39,786 nucleotides of DNA from Solirubrobacteraceae bacterium. GTDB taxonomy: Bacteria > Actinomycetota > Thermoleophilia > Solirubrobacterales > Solirubrobacteraceae. Under the pieces are notes generated by a model. It was not told the DNA's origin. It saw nothing but the letters and a program-made list of their open reading frames with translations, and ran no database searches. The translations under genes and the position numbers were made by a program. Of the stretch, positions 1-8,036 are shown one piece after another (the stretch's first letter is position 1; every line of letters begins with the position of its first letter). The stretch lies in assembly GCA_017882375.1 (NCBI GenBank), contig JADGPP010000029.1, positions 1-39,786 on the forward strand. Reading direction: 5' to 3'.

Positions 1-375
1 GCGCTCGCCCTGGCTGAGGTTGCGCGCGAGCCAGCGGCGCAGGTCCAGCGGCAGCGAGCGCCACAGGCGGATCCACGGTCGCCCCAGCACGATCAGCGGG
101 GCCGCGACGACCAGCAGCAGCACGTGCTGGACCATGTGTGCCCAGAACAGCTGCTCTGAGAGGATGTCCAGCGGCGAGCTCAGCGCAATCGCCAGCACCG
201 CCAGGCCGGCGTAGTAGGACGCGCTCTGCCAGCGGCGCTCGTGCTCTGCGCGCGCCGGCGTGACCGTGCGCCGGGCGCCCAGCCAATAGACGATCGCCAG
301 GCCGATCACCAGCACCAGCGGGGGATCGAATGACCAGTCCCAGAAACCGGGCGCGACTGTCGCCGCGGCGAGCAT
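1..375 (-). CDS. ctaG: Cytochrome c oxidase assembly protein CtaG (caa3-type), C-terminus cut by window edge
   Basis: The reading frame starts at ATG 375 and stays open to the window edge (125 codons visible). It is hydrophobic, with at least three membrane segments. Visible landmarks are an FDPP motif near residue 17, a conserved-looking HMVQH motif (about residues 79-83) and an RPW...LW stretch. These match the Caa3_CtaG family (Bacillus CtaG type), membrane proteins needed to assemble the CuB/heme a3 centre of caa3 oxidases. The start overlaps the ctaE stop as TGATG, so it is very likely translationally coupled as the last visible gene of the cta operon. About half of the usual family length is outside the window. 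Confidence 0.85.
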   Translation of the reverse strand, partial: MLAAATVAPGFWDWSFDPPLVLVIGLAIVYWLGARRTVTPARAEHERRWQSASYYAGLAVLAIALSSPLDILSEQLFWAHMVQHVLLLVVAAPLIVLGRPWIRLWRSLPLDLRRWLARNLSQGER

Positions 376-1040
376 CAGAGCAGGTACAGCGTCACGTAGG
401 CGATCGCGCCGAGCGCGGCCAGATAGGACCAGAAGAACACGCACGCATCCAGGCCCGGGGCGATCAGCCGATCGGGGTCCTTGATGTCGCCGTGCGCGGG
501 CGCGGGCGTACGGCGCGCGCGAAGCTCGGTGGCGATCTGCGTCTCCAGCCAGTACATCGTCGCCAGCGCTGCAATCGCGTAGAAGGCCGTCCACGCGCAG
601 AACACGCTGGCGTAGGCGCCGTCGGTCGGGCCGAAGTGCTGCACCGTGTACTCCACGCACTGCAGCGCGATCGCCGCGAGCCCGAGCGCCAGCGAGGCGA
701 TCGCCGGCCCCAGCCAGCCACTCGACTGCGCCTTCATCTGGCGTCCGGCGACGATCGCCAGCACCGCGCTGAGCAGCACGCAGGCGACGATCACCGCGCC
801 CAGGCCCTGATCGGCTTTGACGTGGCCGAGGTGCCACTGGTGGTTCTGGTTGAGCGAGCGCAGGTAGAAGTAGGCGAACAGGAAGGCGAGGAAGAAGAAC
901 GTCGTGGCGCCGGCCAGCAGCCGCCCAGCGATGTACAGGGCGCGCGCGCCGACGTCCGGCGGCTCGGGCGGGATCTCCACGCCGGGGGTGACCGGCGGGA
1001 CCATCATCCCCAGGGGGCGCTCTTCGCCGGACGCCGCCAT
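375..1040 (-). CDS. ctaE: Cytochrome c oxidase subunit III
   Basis: 221 residues, beginning MAASGEERPLG. ATG 1040 is preferred because it lies 2 nt after the ctaD stop; an upstream in-frame extension to 1169 would lie inside ctaD. Five membrane segments follow a Pro-rich N-terminus: about residues 32-60, 80-100, 110-130, 140-165 and 198-220. Subunit III motifs include the FFFLAFLFAYFYLR helix, the ECVEYT-like stretch (here QCVEYT) and a C-terminal YWHFVD-like helix (here FFWSYLAALGAI). It is a structural subunit of the aa3/caa3 oxidase that stabilises subunit I; it binds no metal. It is the fourth gene of the operon and overlaps ctaG. Confidence 0.88.
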   Translation of the reverse strand: MAASGEERPLGMMVPPVTPGVEIPPEPPDVGARALYIAGRLLAGATTFFFLAFLFAYFYLRSLNQNHQWHLGHVKADQGLGAVIVACVLLSAVLAIVAGRQMKAQSSGWLGPAIASLALGLAAIALQCVEYTVQHFGPTDGAYASVFCAWTAFYAIAALATMYWLETQIATELRARRTPAPAHGDIKDPDRLIAPGLDACVFFWSYLAALGAIAYVTLYLL

Positions 1041-1042
1041 GG

Positions 1043-2947
1043 TCAGGCCCCCGCCGTCGCGGGCTCGGTGCCGCCGATGCCCAGCGGCGTGCCGTAGTCG
1101 TAGGGATCGGAGTCGATCACCGGGATCTGCTCGAAGTTGTTGACGGGCACGGGCGTCGGCACCTGCCACTCAAGCGACTTCGAGCGCCACGGGTTGGCAG
1201 CCGCAGGCAGCCGCACGACGATCAGCGAGTAGACGGCGTTGAACAGGAAGATCAGCATCGAGAAGCCGAGCACGAAGGCGGAGATCGAGACCCACACGTT
1301 GAGGCCGTGCAGGTTCGGTGCGTAGCTCGAGACGCGCCTGGGCATGCCTTTCATGCCGAGCACGAACAGCGGCATGAACGTCGAGTTGAAGGCGACGAAC
1401 ATCAGCCAGAAGTGTGCCTTGGCCAGGCGCTCGTTGAAGCGCAGGCCGGTCATCTTCGGCACCCAGTAGTAGATCGCGGCGAAGAACGTGAAGATCAGCC
1501 CGCCCATGATCGTGTAGTGGAAGTGGGCCATCACGAAGAAGCTGCCGTGTGTGTCGGTGTCGCTGGGCGTGTCTGAGAGGAACACGCCGGAGAGGCCGCC
1601 GATGAGGAAGTTGAAGGTCCAGCCCAGGCAGAACAGCATCGGCACGGTGAACGAACTTCGCGCCTTCCACAGCGTCCCCATCACGCACAGGAAGATGAAG
1701 CCGGTGGGGATGGAGATGATCTCGGTGGAGAGCATGTAGAACGGGCGCAGGTCGGCGTTGATGCCGCTGACGAACAGGTGGTGCTGCCAGACGAAGAAGC
1801 TCAGCAGGGCGACGCCGAGCATGCCCGAGACCGCCAGCCGGTAGCCCCACAGCGGCTTTCGCGTGAACACGGGCAGCAGCTCGAGCACGATGCCGAAGCC
1901 CGGCAGCGCGAGGATGTAGACCTCGGGGTGGCCGAAGAACCAGAACAGGTTCTCGAACAGATAGGGGCTGCCGCCGCCGCCGGGCATGAAGAAGGAGGTG
2001 CTGATCGTGCGGTCCAGCGCGGCCATCGCCAGCGTGGCGATCAGCATCGGCGCCGCGAGCACCATCAGCACCGAGGTGGCGAGCACCGACCACACGAAGA
2101 TCGGCAGCCGCGACCACGTCAGGCCGGGCGCGCGCATCGTGATGATCGTGGCGATCATGTTCAGCCCGAGCAGGCACATCGAAATGCCGACGAGCGCGAA
2201 GAAGACGATGTAGGAGTCCATCCCCATGACCGCCTGGTCGTTGAGTGGCTCATAGCCCGTCCAGCCGGTTGGGAAGCCGCCGAAGAAGATCGTCGAGGTG
2301 AGGATGAAGCCGGCCGCCATCAGCAGCCAGAAGGTCAGCGCCTCGATGCGCGGGAAGGCCATCCGCCGGGCGCCGATCATGATCGGCACGAAGTAGTTGG
2401 CAAACGGGCCGAGCACGCCCGAGGTCATCACCCCCATCATCATCGCCCCGTGCATGCCCACCAGCGAGAGGTACTGGTTGGGGGCGATTGTCGTCGGCGT
2501 GGAGTGCAGCAGCTCGGTGCGGATCAGCATCGCGTTCAGCCCGGCGATGAAGAAGAACAGGCCGATGCCCACCAGGTACTGCATGCCGACAACCTTGTGG
2601 TCGGTGCACAGGCCGAAGTAGCGACCGATCCCCTCGTCCTCCTTCTCGCGCAGCGAGGCGTGCTTGCCGAGCAGGCGGCTGACGGGATAGTTGGCGAAGC
2701 CCAGCCCGATCAGGAAGCCGACCACGCCGAACAGGTAGGCGAGCAGCAGCGCGACGTCGTTCTCGTCGGTCGCCGAGATGAATTTGAAGCTCTTGCCCGA
2801 GGAGACCTGATGGCCGATGAACCAGCCGAGGTAGTAGCCGGCGACGCCGAGCAGCACGGCGGTGAGCAGGTTGAAGCCGACCAGCCGCCGCAAGAGCGGG
2901 CGCCTGACCGGTGCGGGCTGAGAGTGGGACTCGATCGTCGTGCTCAT
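1043..2947 (-). CDS. ctaD: Cytochrome c oxidase subunit I (heme-copper), unusual proton-channel residues
   Basis: 634 residues. ATG 2947 overlaps the ctaC stop (ATGA). All redox-centre ligands are present: H166 (GMHG, heme a), H340 with the cross-linking Y344 (HPEVY), H389-H390 (CuB), H475 (heme a3) and H477 (heme a) in HFHYTI. E342 of HPEVY, the end of the D pathway, is kept. Two landmarks differ from textbook A-type oxidases: the D-channel entry motif GAPDMAFPR reads GARRMAFPR (R195 for Asp; E202-A203 for the two Asn), and the K-channel motif PTGIK reads PTGFI (I418 for Lys). About 110 extra N-terminal residues carry two added membrane segments (22-47, 64-86). The protein is therefore longer than the usual 530-560 residues. 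It is the catalytic oxygen-reducing, probably proton-pumping, subunit in the plasma membrane. Confidence 0.93.
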   Translation of the reverse strand: MSTTIESHSQPAPVRRPLLRRLVGFNLLTAVLLGVAGYYLGWFIGHQVSSGKSFKFISATDENDVALLLAYLFGVVGFLIGLGFANYPVSRLLGKHASLREKEDEGIGRYFGLCTDHKVVGMQYLVGIGLFFFIAGLNAMLIRTELLHSTPTTIAPNQYLSLVGMHGAMMMGVMTSGVLGPFANYFVPIMIGARRMAFPRIEALTFWLLMAAGFILTSTIFFGGFPTGWTGYEPLNDQAVMGMDSYIVFFALVGISMCLLGLNMIATIITMRAPGLTWSRLPIFVWSVLATSVLMVLAAPMLIATLAMAALDRTISTSFFMPGGGGSPYLFENLFWFFGHPEVYILALPGFGIVLELLPVFTRKPLWGYRLAVSGMLGVALLSFFVWQHHLFVSGINADLRPFYMLSTEIISIPTGFIFLCVMGTLWKARSSFTVPMLFCLGWTFNFLIGGLSGVFLSDTPSDTDTHGSFFVMAHFHYTIMGGLIFTFFAAIYYWVPKMTGLRFNERLAKAHFWLMFVAFNSTFMPLFVLGMKGMPRRVSSYAPNLHGLNVWVSISAFVLGFSMLIFLFNAVYSLIVVRLPAAANPWRSKSLEWQVPTPVPVNNFEQIPVIDSDPYDYGTPLGIGGTEPATAGA

Positions 2948-3771
2948 TCGGCTCGCCTCGTCGGTTCGGGTAGGTAGGTCTTGCTGTACGGCGGCAGGGC
3001 CTTGGTGGCCGCCGCGTACTTCGTCTGCTGTTCGGCGATCCACGTGTTGAACGCTTCCTGGCTGACCACGTGGCCGTGGTCGAACATCGCGCCGTGCCAG
3101 ATTCCGCACAGCTCGGCGCAGCGCACTTCGAAGGTCTGTTCGTGCGTCGGCTTGACATACACGACGTTGTCGACGTTCGGGTTGGCGTCCGCCTTGACGC
3201 CCAGCTGGTAGGCCCAGAAGGAGTGGATGACGTCGAGCGAGGTGACGTGCAGTTCGACCAGCTGGTTGACCGGCAGCTCGAGGTGGGGGACCTCGACGCC
3301 GCCGTATTCGGGGAAGCGGTAGGTGAACTCCCACTGCTGGGCGATCACCTGCACCTTCAGCTTCTTGCCGCTCGGCACGACGACCGGCGAGGGGCCGCCG
3401 CCCGAGCCCGCGCCGTCTTCCTCCAGGCGCACGGTCCCGTACACGGCCAGCGACACCACGAGGATCGAGGTGACGACGATCCACCACGTCTGCAGCCGCT
3501 GGTTGCCGCGCACCGCCGGGCCTTCCAGCACGCCGCCCTTGGGCTGGCGAAAGACGATGATCGCGTAGATCAGATAGATCACGACGAGCAGCAGCACGGG
3601 CGTGGCCATCGCCAGCAGGACCGTGTTGTCCGTGACGTGGCCGGAGGCTTGTTGCGAGCCGTTGCCGGGGGGCAGGATCGGACCGAGCAGCACGATCACC
3701 AGCGGCGTGGCGATCAGCGACGCGACGACCCACAGGACCGTGAAGCGCCGCGCGTGGTTGGGCTCGGCCAT
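2944..3771 (-). CDS. ctaC: Cytochrome c oxidase subunit II (CuA)
   Basis: 275 residues. It has three hydrophobic segments (about 11-33, 52-74, 96-113; the first may be an uncleaved signal) followed by an extracytoplasmic cupredoxin domain. The complete CuA ligand set is visible: H183 in SLDVIHSFW, then C218, E220, C222, H226 and M229 in CAELCGIWHGAM. The aromatic electron-entry motif QQWEFTY is at about residues 145-151. No C-terminal cytochrome c domain is fused, so this is aa3-type rather than caa3-type at the subunit II level. ATG 3771 lies 3 nt after the cupredoxin stop. Role: accepts electrons from a cytochrome c or a cupredoxin and passes them to heme a. Confidence 0.93.
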   Translation of the reverse strand: MAEPNHARRFTVLWVVASLIATPLVIVLLGPILPPGNGSQQASGHVTDNTVLLAMATPVLLLVVIYLIYAIIVFRQPKGGVLEGPAVRGNQRLQTWWIVVTSILVVSLAVYGTVRLEEDGAGSGGGPSPVVVPSGKKLKVQVIAQQWEFTYRFPEYGGVEVPHLELPVNQLVELHVTSLDVIHSFWAYQLGVKADANPNVDNVVYVKPTHEQTFEVRCAELCGIWHGAMFDHGHVVSQEAFNTWIAEQQTKYAAATKALPPYSKTYLPEPTRRAE

Positions 3772-3774
3772 CCG

Positions 3775-4452
3775 CTACACGACTTCCAGGTACCCGTCCA
3801 TGTAGCCGAGCGTCTGCATCGGCCCTCCTCCCCCGGTGAGGAAGCCCGCGGCGCAGGGCACGAAGCACTGCCAGTGGTAGCGGCCCTTATTGTGAGTGTG
3901 GATCGTGAAGGTGATCGTGCGGTGGGCCTCTGCCATCGTGCACGGGGCGAATTCGCACTGGTCCTTGGCTTCTTCGGCGACGCCCGGCAGCGGCACGAGG
4001 ATCCCCATTTCCGGCACCGCGAAGGTGTGCGAGGCTTCTTCGGGGTTGATTGCGTTGACCGTCTTGCCGTCGATCGTCTCGGTCGCGCCGACCGTGCCCT
4101 GAACCTGCGAGAGGAACGGGTTGCGCAGACCGCTGTCGCCGTCGTACTGCAGCACGGTGATCTGCACGTCGGAGTTGGCCGGCACTTTGTAGTCGGTGCT
4201 GTGGATCCACTTGCCGTGGCTCTGCACGAGATAGGAGACCCAGTCGGGGTGCGCGGGGCTGTATTTCGCCCCGACCGCCGCGACCGTCTGCAAGGTCAGC
4301 CGGGTGCTGACCCCGGTGGTCGTGGCGCTGCCCGACGCGGCGACAGTCTCGGGAAAGCTCGTGGCCCAACTGGCTACGTAGAGGCCGATCAGCACCCCCA
4401 CCACGATCACCGCGGTACCGATCCCCAAGACCTTCTTTACCAACAGGCTCAC
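3775..4452 (-). CDS. Membrane-anchored cupredoxin-like protein, first gene of the cta operon
   Basis: 225 residues from GTG 4452. This start is chosen because GGAGGA lies 6-7 nt upstream; the in-frame GTG 4470 has no such site. One N-terminal membrane anchor (about 8-28) leads to an extracytoplasmic domain of cupredoxin type: H142 (SHTFAVPEMG), an HTH and YHWQCFVPC block with C196-x3-C200, and C-terminal M212 and M218. A second Cys pair, C166 and C171, could form a disulfide. C-x3-C resembles a CuA loop, but the usual His four residues later is missing, so the metal site is uncertain. Its position 3 nt before ctaC suggests an electron donor to the oxidase or an accessory subunit; this is inferred from context. 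Confidence 0.7.
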   Translation of the reverse strand: MSLLVKKVLGIGTAVIVVGVLIGLYVASWATSFPETVAASGSATTTGVSTRLTLQTVAAVGAKYSPAHPDWVSYLVQSHGKWIHSTDYKVPANSDVQITVLQYDGDSGLRNPFLSQVQGTVGATETIDGKTVNAINPEEASHTFAVPEMGILVPLPGVAEEAKDQCEFAPCTMAEAHRTITFTIHTHNKGRYHWQCFVPCAAGFLTGGGGPMQTLGYMDGYLEVV

Positions 4453-4497
4453 GTCCGATCCTCCGCTCACCTTCGCACTCCCCGGTTCCTGCTGGCG

Positions 4498-4503
4498 ACT
4501 CTA
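4498..4503 (-). promoter_or_regulatory. Candidate -10 element (TAGAGT) for the cta operon
   Basis: Read on the minus strand, TAGAGT lies 45 nt before the GTG start at 4452, leaving a leader of about 40 nt that holds the GGAGGA ribosome site. A second candidate, TAGATT, is at 4534-4529. No good -35 is visible for either, so this is weak. Confidence 0.25.
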
Positions 4504-4685
4504 CATCGGCGTGCGGCCGCCGTGCGGGAATCTATGGGGCTCTTTGCGAGAATCCTATTGGATACGGGCTCTCAGTGATCGATCGCCGCGATGTTCTGCG
4601 GCGCGCGCTCGGCCGAGCCGAACCGAGCCCGGCCGAAACTCGAGCCCCGAGCCACGCTTCGCGCCGAGGCACGCTTTAGGACACC

Positions 4686-4786
4686 TGTCCAGAAATGCCG
4701 GACACCCGAATGCGATCGGGCGTGTCGTCCGAAAGGTACGACATGAATTGCCCGATAGGAACGCAAAGGACGACAGGATGTCGTCC
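4686..4786. promoter_or_regulatory. Cluster of three related inverted repeats
   Basis: Three palindromes in 100 bp: TGTCC-N9-GGACA (4686-4704), TGTCGT-N9-ACGACA (4723-4743) and GGACGACA-GGA-TGTCGTCC (4768-4786, perfect 8-bp arms). The same TGTCGT/ACGACA word appears four times in alternating orientation. They lie 35-135 bp upstream of the gene at 4821. They could be operators for a dimeric repressor or RNA hairpins in a leader; the sequence does not decide. Confidence 0.5.
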
Positions 4787-4820
4787 GCTAGGGGCAGAAC
4801 CAGAAGCGGAGGCTGTTGCC

Positions 4821-5231
4821 ATGGATGCTGTGCGGTCAGAAGTGCTGGTGATGGATCGGGGGGTCGGGACGTTCGGGCCGATCAGGACGTTCGCGCCGGC
4901 CGGGACGTGCGAGCCGACGTTTGACGGGCTCGTCGAGCTGCCGCTGCACTGCGTCTGGAGCGACGCGCGCGACGACTGCTCGTGTCAGTCGCGGATCCCC
5001 AAGGCGGTCGTCGAGCAGGCGTGGCAGCGCGAGCTCGCGGCGAGCGGTGACCGCGAAGGTCGCTTCTTTCACCTGATCCACGATGGCGGTGTGTGGCAGG
5101 CCTACGGCCTGGACAACGGCGAGGTTCGCGGCGTCTACTGCCCTTCGCACAACAGCCAGCGCGCGGCACGCTCGCGCGCGGCGTCCTGCGACACAGGCGA
5201 CGTCGTTCACGAGATCGCGCTCGTGGCCTGA
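4821..5231 (+). CDS. Hypothetical protein with Cys-rich centre
   Basis: 136 residues. ATG 4821 is chosen because GGAGG sits 8 nt upstream and G/C-rich third positions begin only here. I do not recognise a family. Visible features are a short N-terminal threefold six-residue repeat of the TFGPIR / TFAPAG / TCEPTF kind, a central DDCSCQ motif and later single Cys residues (VYCPSH, AASC). There is no signal peptide or membrane segment, so it is probably cytoplasmic. The middle (FFHLIHDGGVWQAYGL) looks like a small beta-rich domain. It stands alone: a strong hairpin follows at 5243, and valS has its own promoter. Confidence 0.6.
   Translation: MDAVRSEVLVMDRGVGTFGPIRTFAPAGTCEPTFDGLVELPLHCVWSDARDDCSCQSRIPKAVVEQAWQRELAASGDREGRFFHLIHDGGVWQAYGLDNGEVRGVYCPSHNSQRAARSRAASCDTGDVVHEIALVA
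4865..4918 (+). repeat. Three tandem degenerate 18-bp units
   Basis: Units start at 4865, 4883 and 4901; each resembles CRGGACGTKCGVGCCGRY, with few mismatches between copies. They lie in frame in the 4821 gene and encode a six-residue repeat beginning Thr-Phe/Cys. Confidence 0.6.
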
Positions 5232-5242
5232 GAGGCGGCGGC

Positions 5243-5264
5243 GGGCGGGTCCGCTAACCCGCCC
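5243..5264 (+). terminator. Hairpin after the 4821 gene
   Basis: GGGCGGGT-CCGCTA-ACCCGCCC, perfect 8-bp stem with a 6-nt loop, 11 nt after the stop. No T-run follows, so it would be an actinobacterial-style hairpin terminator. Confidence 0.5.
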
Positions 5265-5359
5265 CCGCGATCGCCGGCGCAGGACGTGCGCAGCGATCAT
5301 CTTTGCGCGATGGCCCCGCCGCGGCCGGCCCGCCGAGCGAGCGAGCTGCGGCCGGCGGA

Positions 5360-5365
5360 TACGAT
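5360..5365 (+). promoter_or_regulatory. -10 element TACGAT of valS
   Basis: TANNNT 7 nt before TTG 5373, the same geometry as the other starts in this window. Transcription would begin at or within 1-2 nt of the start codon (leaderless). Confidence 0.55.
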
Positions 5366-5372
5366 CAACCGC

Positions 5373-8027
5373 TTGACGCCCGATCGCGCAAAGACGCAGC
5401 CGCCAGCCGCCGCCGAGGTCCCCGAGCGGCCGACGCTCGATGGCCTGGAGGAGAAGTGGGGCGAGGTGTGGGAGCGCGACGGCTGCTACCGCTTCGACCG
5501 CTCGGCGCCGTGCGAGCGCGTGTTCTCGATCGACACCCCGCCGCCGACCGTCAGCGGCTCGCTGCACGTCGGGCACGTGTTCTCCTACACGCACACCGAC
5601 ACCATCGCGCGCTACCAGCGGATGCGCGGCAAGGCGGTCTTCTACCCGATGGGCTGGGACGACAACGGGCTGCCGACCGAGCGGCGCGTGCAGAACCACT
5701 TCGGCGTGCGCTGCGATCCCTCGGTCGCCTACGACCCCGACTTCAGCCCGCCCGCGGAGCCCTCGGAAAAGGCGCCGGTGTCGATCTCGCGGCCGAACTT
5801 CGTCGAGCTGTGCCTGCGCTTGACCGAGACCGACGAGCGGGCCTTCGAGCAACTGTGGCGCGGGCTCGGCCTGTCGGTCGACTGGTCGATGACCTACACG
5901 ACGATCGGCGCGCCCGCGCAGCGCATCTCCCAGCGTTCCTTCCTGGCGCTGCTGGAGCGCGGCGAGGCCTACCAGCTGGAGGCGCCGACGCTGTGGGACG
6001 TCGACTTCCAGACCGCCGTCGCGCAGGCCGAGCTGGAGGATCGCGAGCGTTCAGGTGCGATGAACCGCGTGCGCTTTCACGTGGCCGACGGCGACGCGCG
6101 CGAGGCGCTGATCGAGACGACGCGCCCGGAGTTGATCCCGGCGTGCGTGGCGCTGCTGGCGCACCCCGACGACGAGCGCCAGCGCGAGCTCGTCGGCAAG
6201 GAGGTCTTGACGCCGCTGTTCGGCACGCGCGTGCCGGTGCTCACGCACCCGCTCGTCGATCCGCAGAAGGGCACCGGGCTGGTGATGGTGTGCACGTTCG
6301 GCGATCTCACGGACGTCGTGTGGTGGCGTGAGCTCGGTCTGCCGGTGCGCTCGGTGCTCGGACCGGACGGACGCCTCGCCGACGTGCCCTGGGGTGCCGC
6401 CGGCTGGGAGTCCGAGGACTTGGAGCGCGCGCGACGCGACTACGGCGAGCTGAGCGGCAGGACGGTCAACCAGGCACGCAAGCGGATCCTCGAGCTGCTG
6501 GAGCAGGCCGGCGAGATAGTCGGCGAGCCGACGCTCCTGACGCGCGCGGTGAAGTTCTTCGAGAAGGGCGAGCGACCGGTGGAGATCGTCACCAGCCGCC
6601 AGTGGTTCTTTCGCACGATGCCCCACTCAGAGGCGCTGATCGAGCGCGGGCGCGAGCTTGCCTGGCACCCGCCGTACATGCGCGCGCGCTACGAGGACTG
6701 GGTCAACGGGCTGACGGGCGACTGGTGCGTGAGCCGACAGCGATTCTTCGGCGTGCCGTTTCCGCTGTGGTATCCGCTGGACGCCAGCGGCGCGGTGCGC
6801 CACGACGAGCCGATACCGGCGGGCGAGGAGCAGCTGCCGGTCGACCCGTCGACCGACGTCCCCGGCGGCTACACGCCCGAGCAGCGCGGGCAGCCCAACG
6901 GCTTCGCCGGCGACCCCGACGTGATGGACACGTGGGCGACCTCGTCGCTGACGCCGCAGATCGCCGGGCAGGCCGGCGAGGACGACGAGCTGTTCGCGAA
7001 GGTCTTTCCGATGGACGTGCGCCCGCAGGCGCACGACATCATCAGGACCTGGCTGTTCTCAACGATCCTGCGCTCGCACCTGGACTACCAGGCGCTGCCG
7101 TGGCGCAATGCGGCGATCTCCGGCTGGGTGCTCGACCCCGACCGCAAGAAGATGTCCAAGTCCAAGGGCAACGTCGTCACGCCGATGCACCTGCTGGAGG
7201 AGTACGGCGCGGACGCCGTGCGCTACTGGGCGGCGAACGGGCGGCCGGGCACAGACACGGCGTTCGACGCGCAGCAGATGAAGGTCGGCCGCCGACTGGC
7301 GGTGAAGCTGCTCAACGCGTCGAAGTTCGCGCTCGCCGACCTGCCGCCCGAGGGCGAGTCGCTGACCAACCCGCTGGACCGCGCGATGATGGCGCGCCTG
7401 GCCGCGGTCGTCGCGGATGCGACGAGCAGCTTCGAGCAGTTCGACTACGCACGCGCGCTCGAGCGCGTGGAGAGCTTCTTCTGGTGGTACTGCGACTACT
7501 ACCTGGAGCTCGTCAAGGGCCGGCGCTATGACACGGGCGGCTCGCAGGACGGCGACGGTTCGGCGGCCGGCGACGGCGGCGGGGAGGAGACGGCGTCGGT
7601 CAGCCGCGCGCTGCGGCGCTCGCTGTCGATCTTCCAGCGTCTGCTCGCGCCGTTTCTGCCGTTCGTCGCAGAGGAGGTCTGGTCGTGGTGGCAGGAGGGC
7701 TCGGTCCATCGCGCGAGCTGGCCGCAGGCGGGCGAGCTGAACGCCGCGCTCGGCGAGGCGCGTGCGGCCGACGGGGAGCTCGAGGACGCGGCCCTGGGCG
7801 TGGCCGCGGACGTGCTCAAGGAAGTGCGCAAGGCCAAGTCGCAAGCGCGGCGACCGATGCGCGCGCCGGTCACGCGGGCGGTCGTGCAGGACAACGCGCA
7901 GCGACTGGCGGCGCTCGAGCTGGGAGCCGGGGACCTGCGCCAGGCAGGCTCGATCGAGACGATCGAGACGGTGGTCGCAGAGGAGTTCGCGGTGGAGGTC
8001 GAGCTGGCGCAGGAGACCGCGGATTAG
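5373..8027 (+). CDS. valS: Valyl-tRNA synthetase
   Basis: 884 residues from TTG 5373, chosen because a -10 TACGAT lies 7 nt upstream; the frame is open to 5286. It is a class Ia synthetase: HVGH signature at residues 65-68, CP1 editing insertion at about 190-380, KMSKS at 593-597, then an anticodon-binding helical domain. The PNFVELCLRLTETDE and FEQLWRGLGLSVDWS blocks mark the archaeal/actinobacterial ValRS subtype. An Asp/Gly-rich linker is at about 728-740. The long C-terminal tRNA-binding coiled coil of Thermus-type enzymes is not obvious. It attaches valine to tRNA-Val and edits threonine in the cytoplasm. Confidence 0.95.
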   Translation: MTPDRAKTQPPAAAEVPERPTLDGLEEKWGEVWERDGCYRFDRSAPCERVFSIDTPPPTVSGSLHVGHVFSYTHTDTIARYQRMRGKAVFYPMGWDDNGLPTERRVQNHFGVRCDPSVAYDPDFSPPAEPSEKAPVSISRPNFVELCLRLTETDERAFEQLWRGLGLSVDWSMTYTTIGAPAQRISQRSFLALLERGEAYQLEAPTLWDVDFQTAVAQAELEDRERSGAMNRVRFHVADGDAREALIETTRPELIPACVALLAHPDDERQRELVGKEVLTPLFGTRVPVLTHPLVDPQKGTGLVMVCTFGDLTDVVWWRELGLPVRSVLGPDGRLADVPWGAAGWESEDLERARRDYGELSGRTVNQARKRILELLEQAGEIVGEPTLLTRAVKFFEKGERPVEIVTSRQWFFRTMPHSEALIERGRELAWHPPYMRARYEDWVNGLTGDWCVSRQRFFGVPFPLWYPLDASGAVRHDEPIPAGEEQLPVDPSTDVPGGYTPEQRGQPNGFAGDPDVMDTWATSSLTPQIAGQAGEDDELFAKVFPMDVRPQAHDIIRTWLFSTILRSHLDYQALPWRNAAISGWVLDPDRKKMSKSKGNVVTPMHLLEEYGADAVRYWAANGRPGTDTAFDAQQMKVGRRLAVKLLNASKFALADLPPEGESLTNPLDRAMMARLAAVVADATSSFEQFDYARALERVESFFWWYCDYYLELVKGRRYDTGGSQDGDGSAAGDGGGEETASVSRALRRSLSIFQRLLAPFLPFVAEEVWSWWQEGSVHRASWPQAGELNAALGEARAADGELEDAALGVAADVLKEVRKAKSQARRPMRAPVTRAVVQDNAQRLAALELGAGDLRQAGSIETIETVVAEEFAVEVELAQETAD

Positions 8028-8036
8028 GCGCGCGGC

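Larger units (their letters stand above)
4453..4820. other. Non-coding divergent region between the cta operon and the small gene at 4821
   Basis: 368 bp with no convincing gene. It must hold the promoter for the leftward cta operon and probably one for the rightward gene. The right half carries a cluster of inverted repeats (4686-4786, listed separately) and a GGAGG ribosome site just before 4821. An upstream ATG at 4695 in the same frame as the 4821 gene has unlike codon use and no ribosome site. Confidence 0.6.

Noticed and set aside
1043-3868. 941-codon reading of ctaD
   Set aside because: The frame stays open upstream through ctaC, but the homologous protein begins near ATG 2947, which overlaps the ctaC stop.
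4695-4820. Longer N-terminus for the small Cys protein (ATG 4695)
   Set aside because: These codons lack the GC3 bias, cross the inverted-repeat cluster and have no ribosome site; ATG 4821 has GGAGG.
5286-5372. Longer ValS N-terminus
   Set aside because: No ribosome site, no similarity expected before about residue 40, and the -10 TACGAT lies inside it.
4836-5852. Minus-strand frame opposite the 4821 gene and valS start
   Set aside because: Product is Arg-rich low complexity; the plus strand has a ribosome site, proper codon use and the ValRS HIGH motif.
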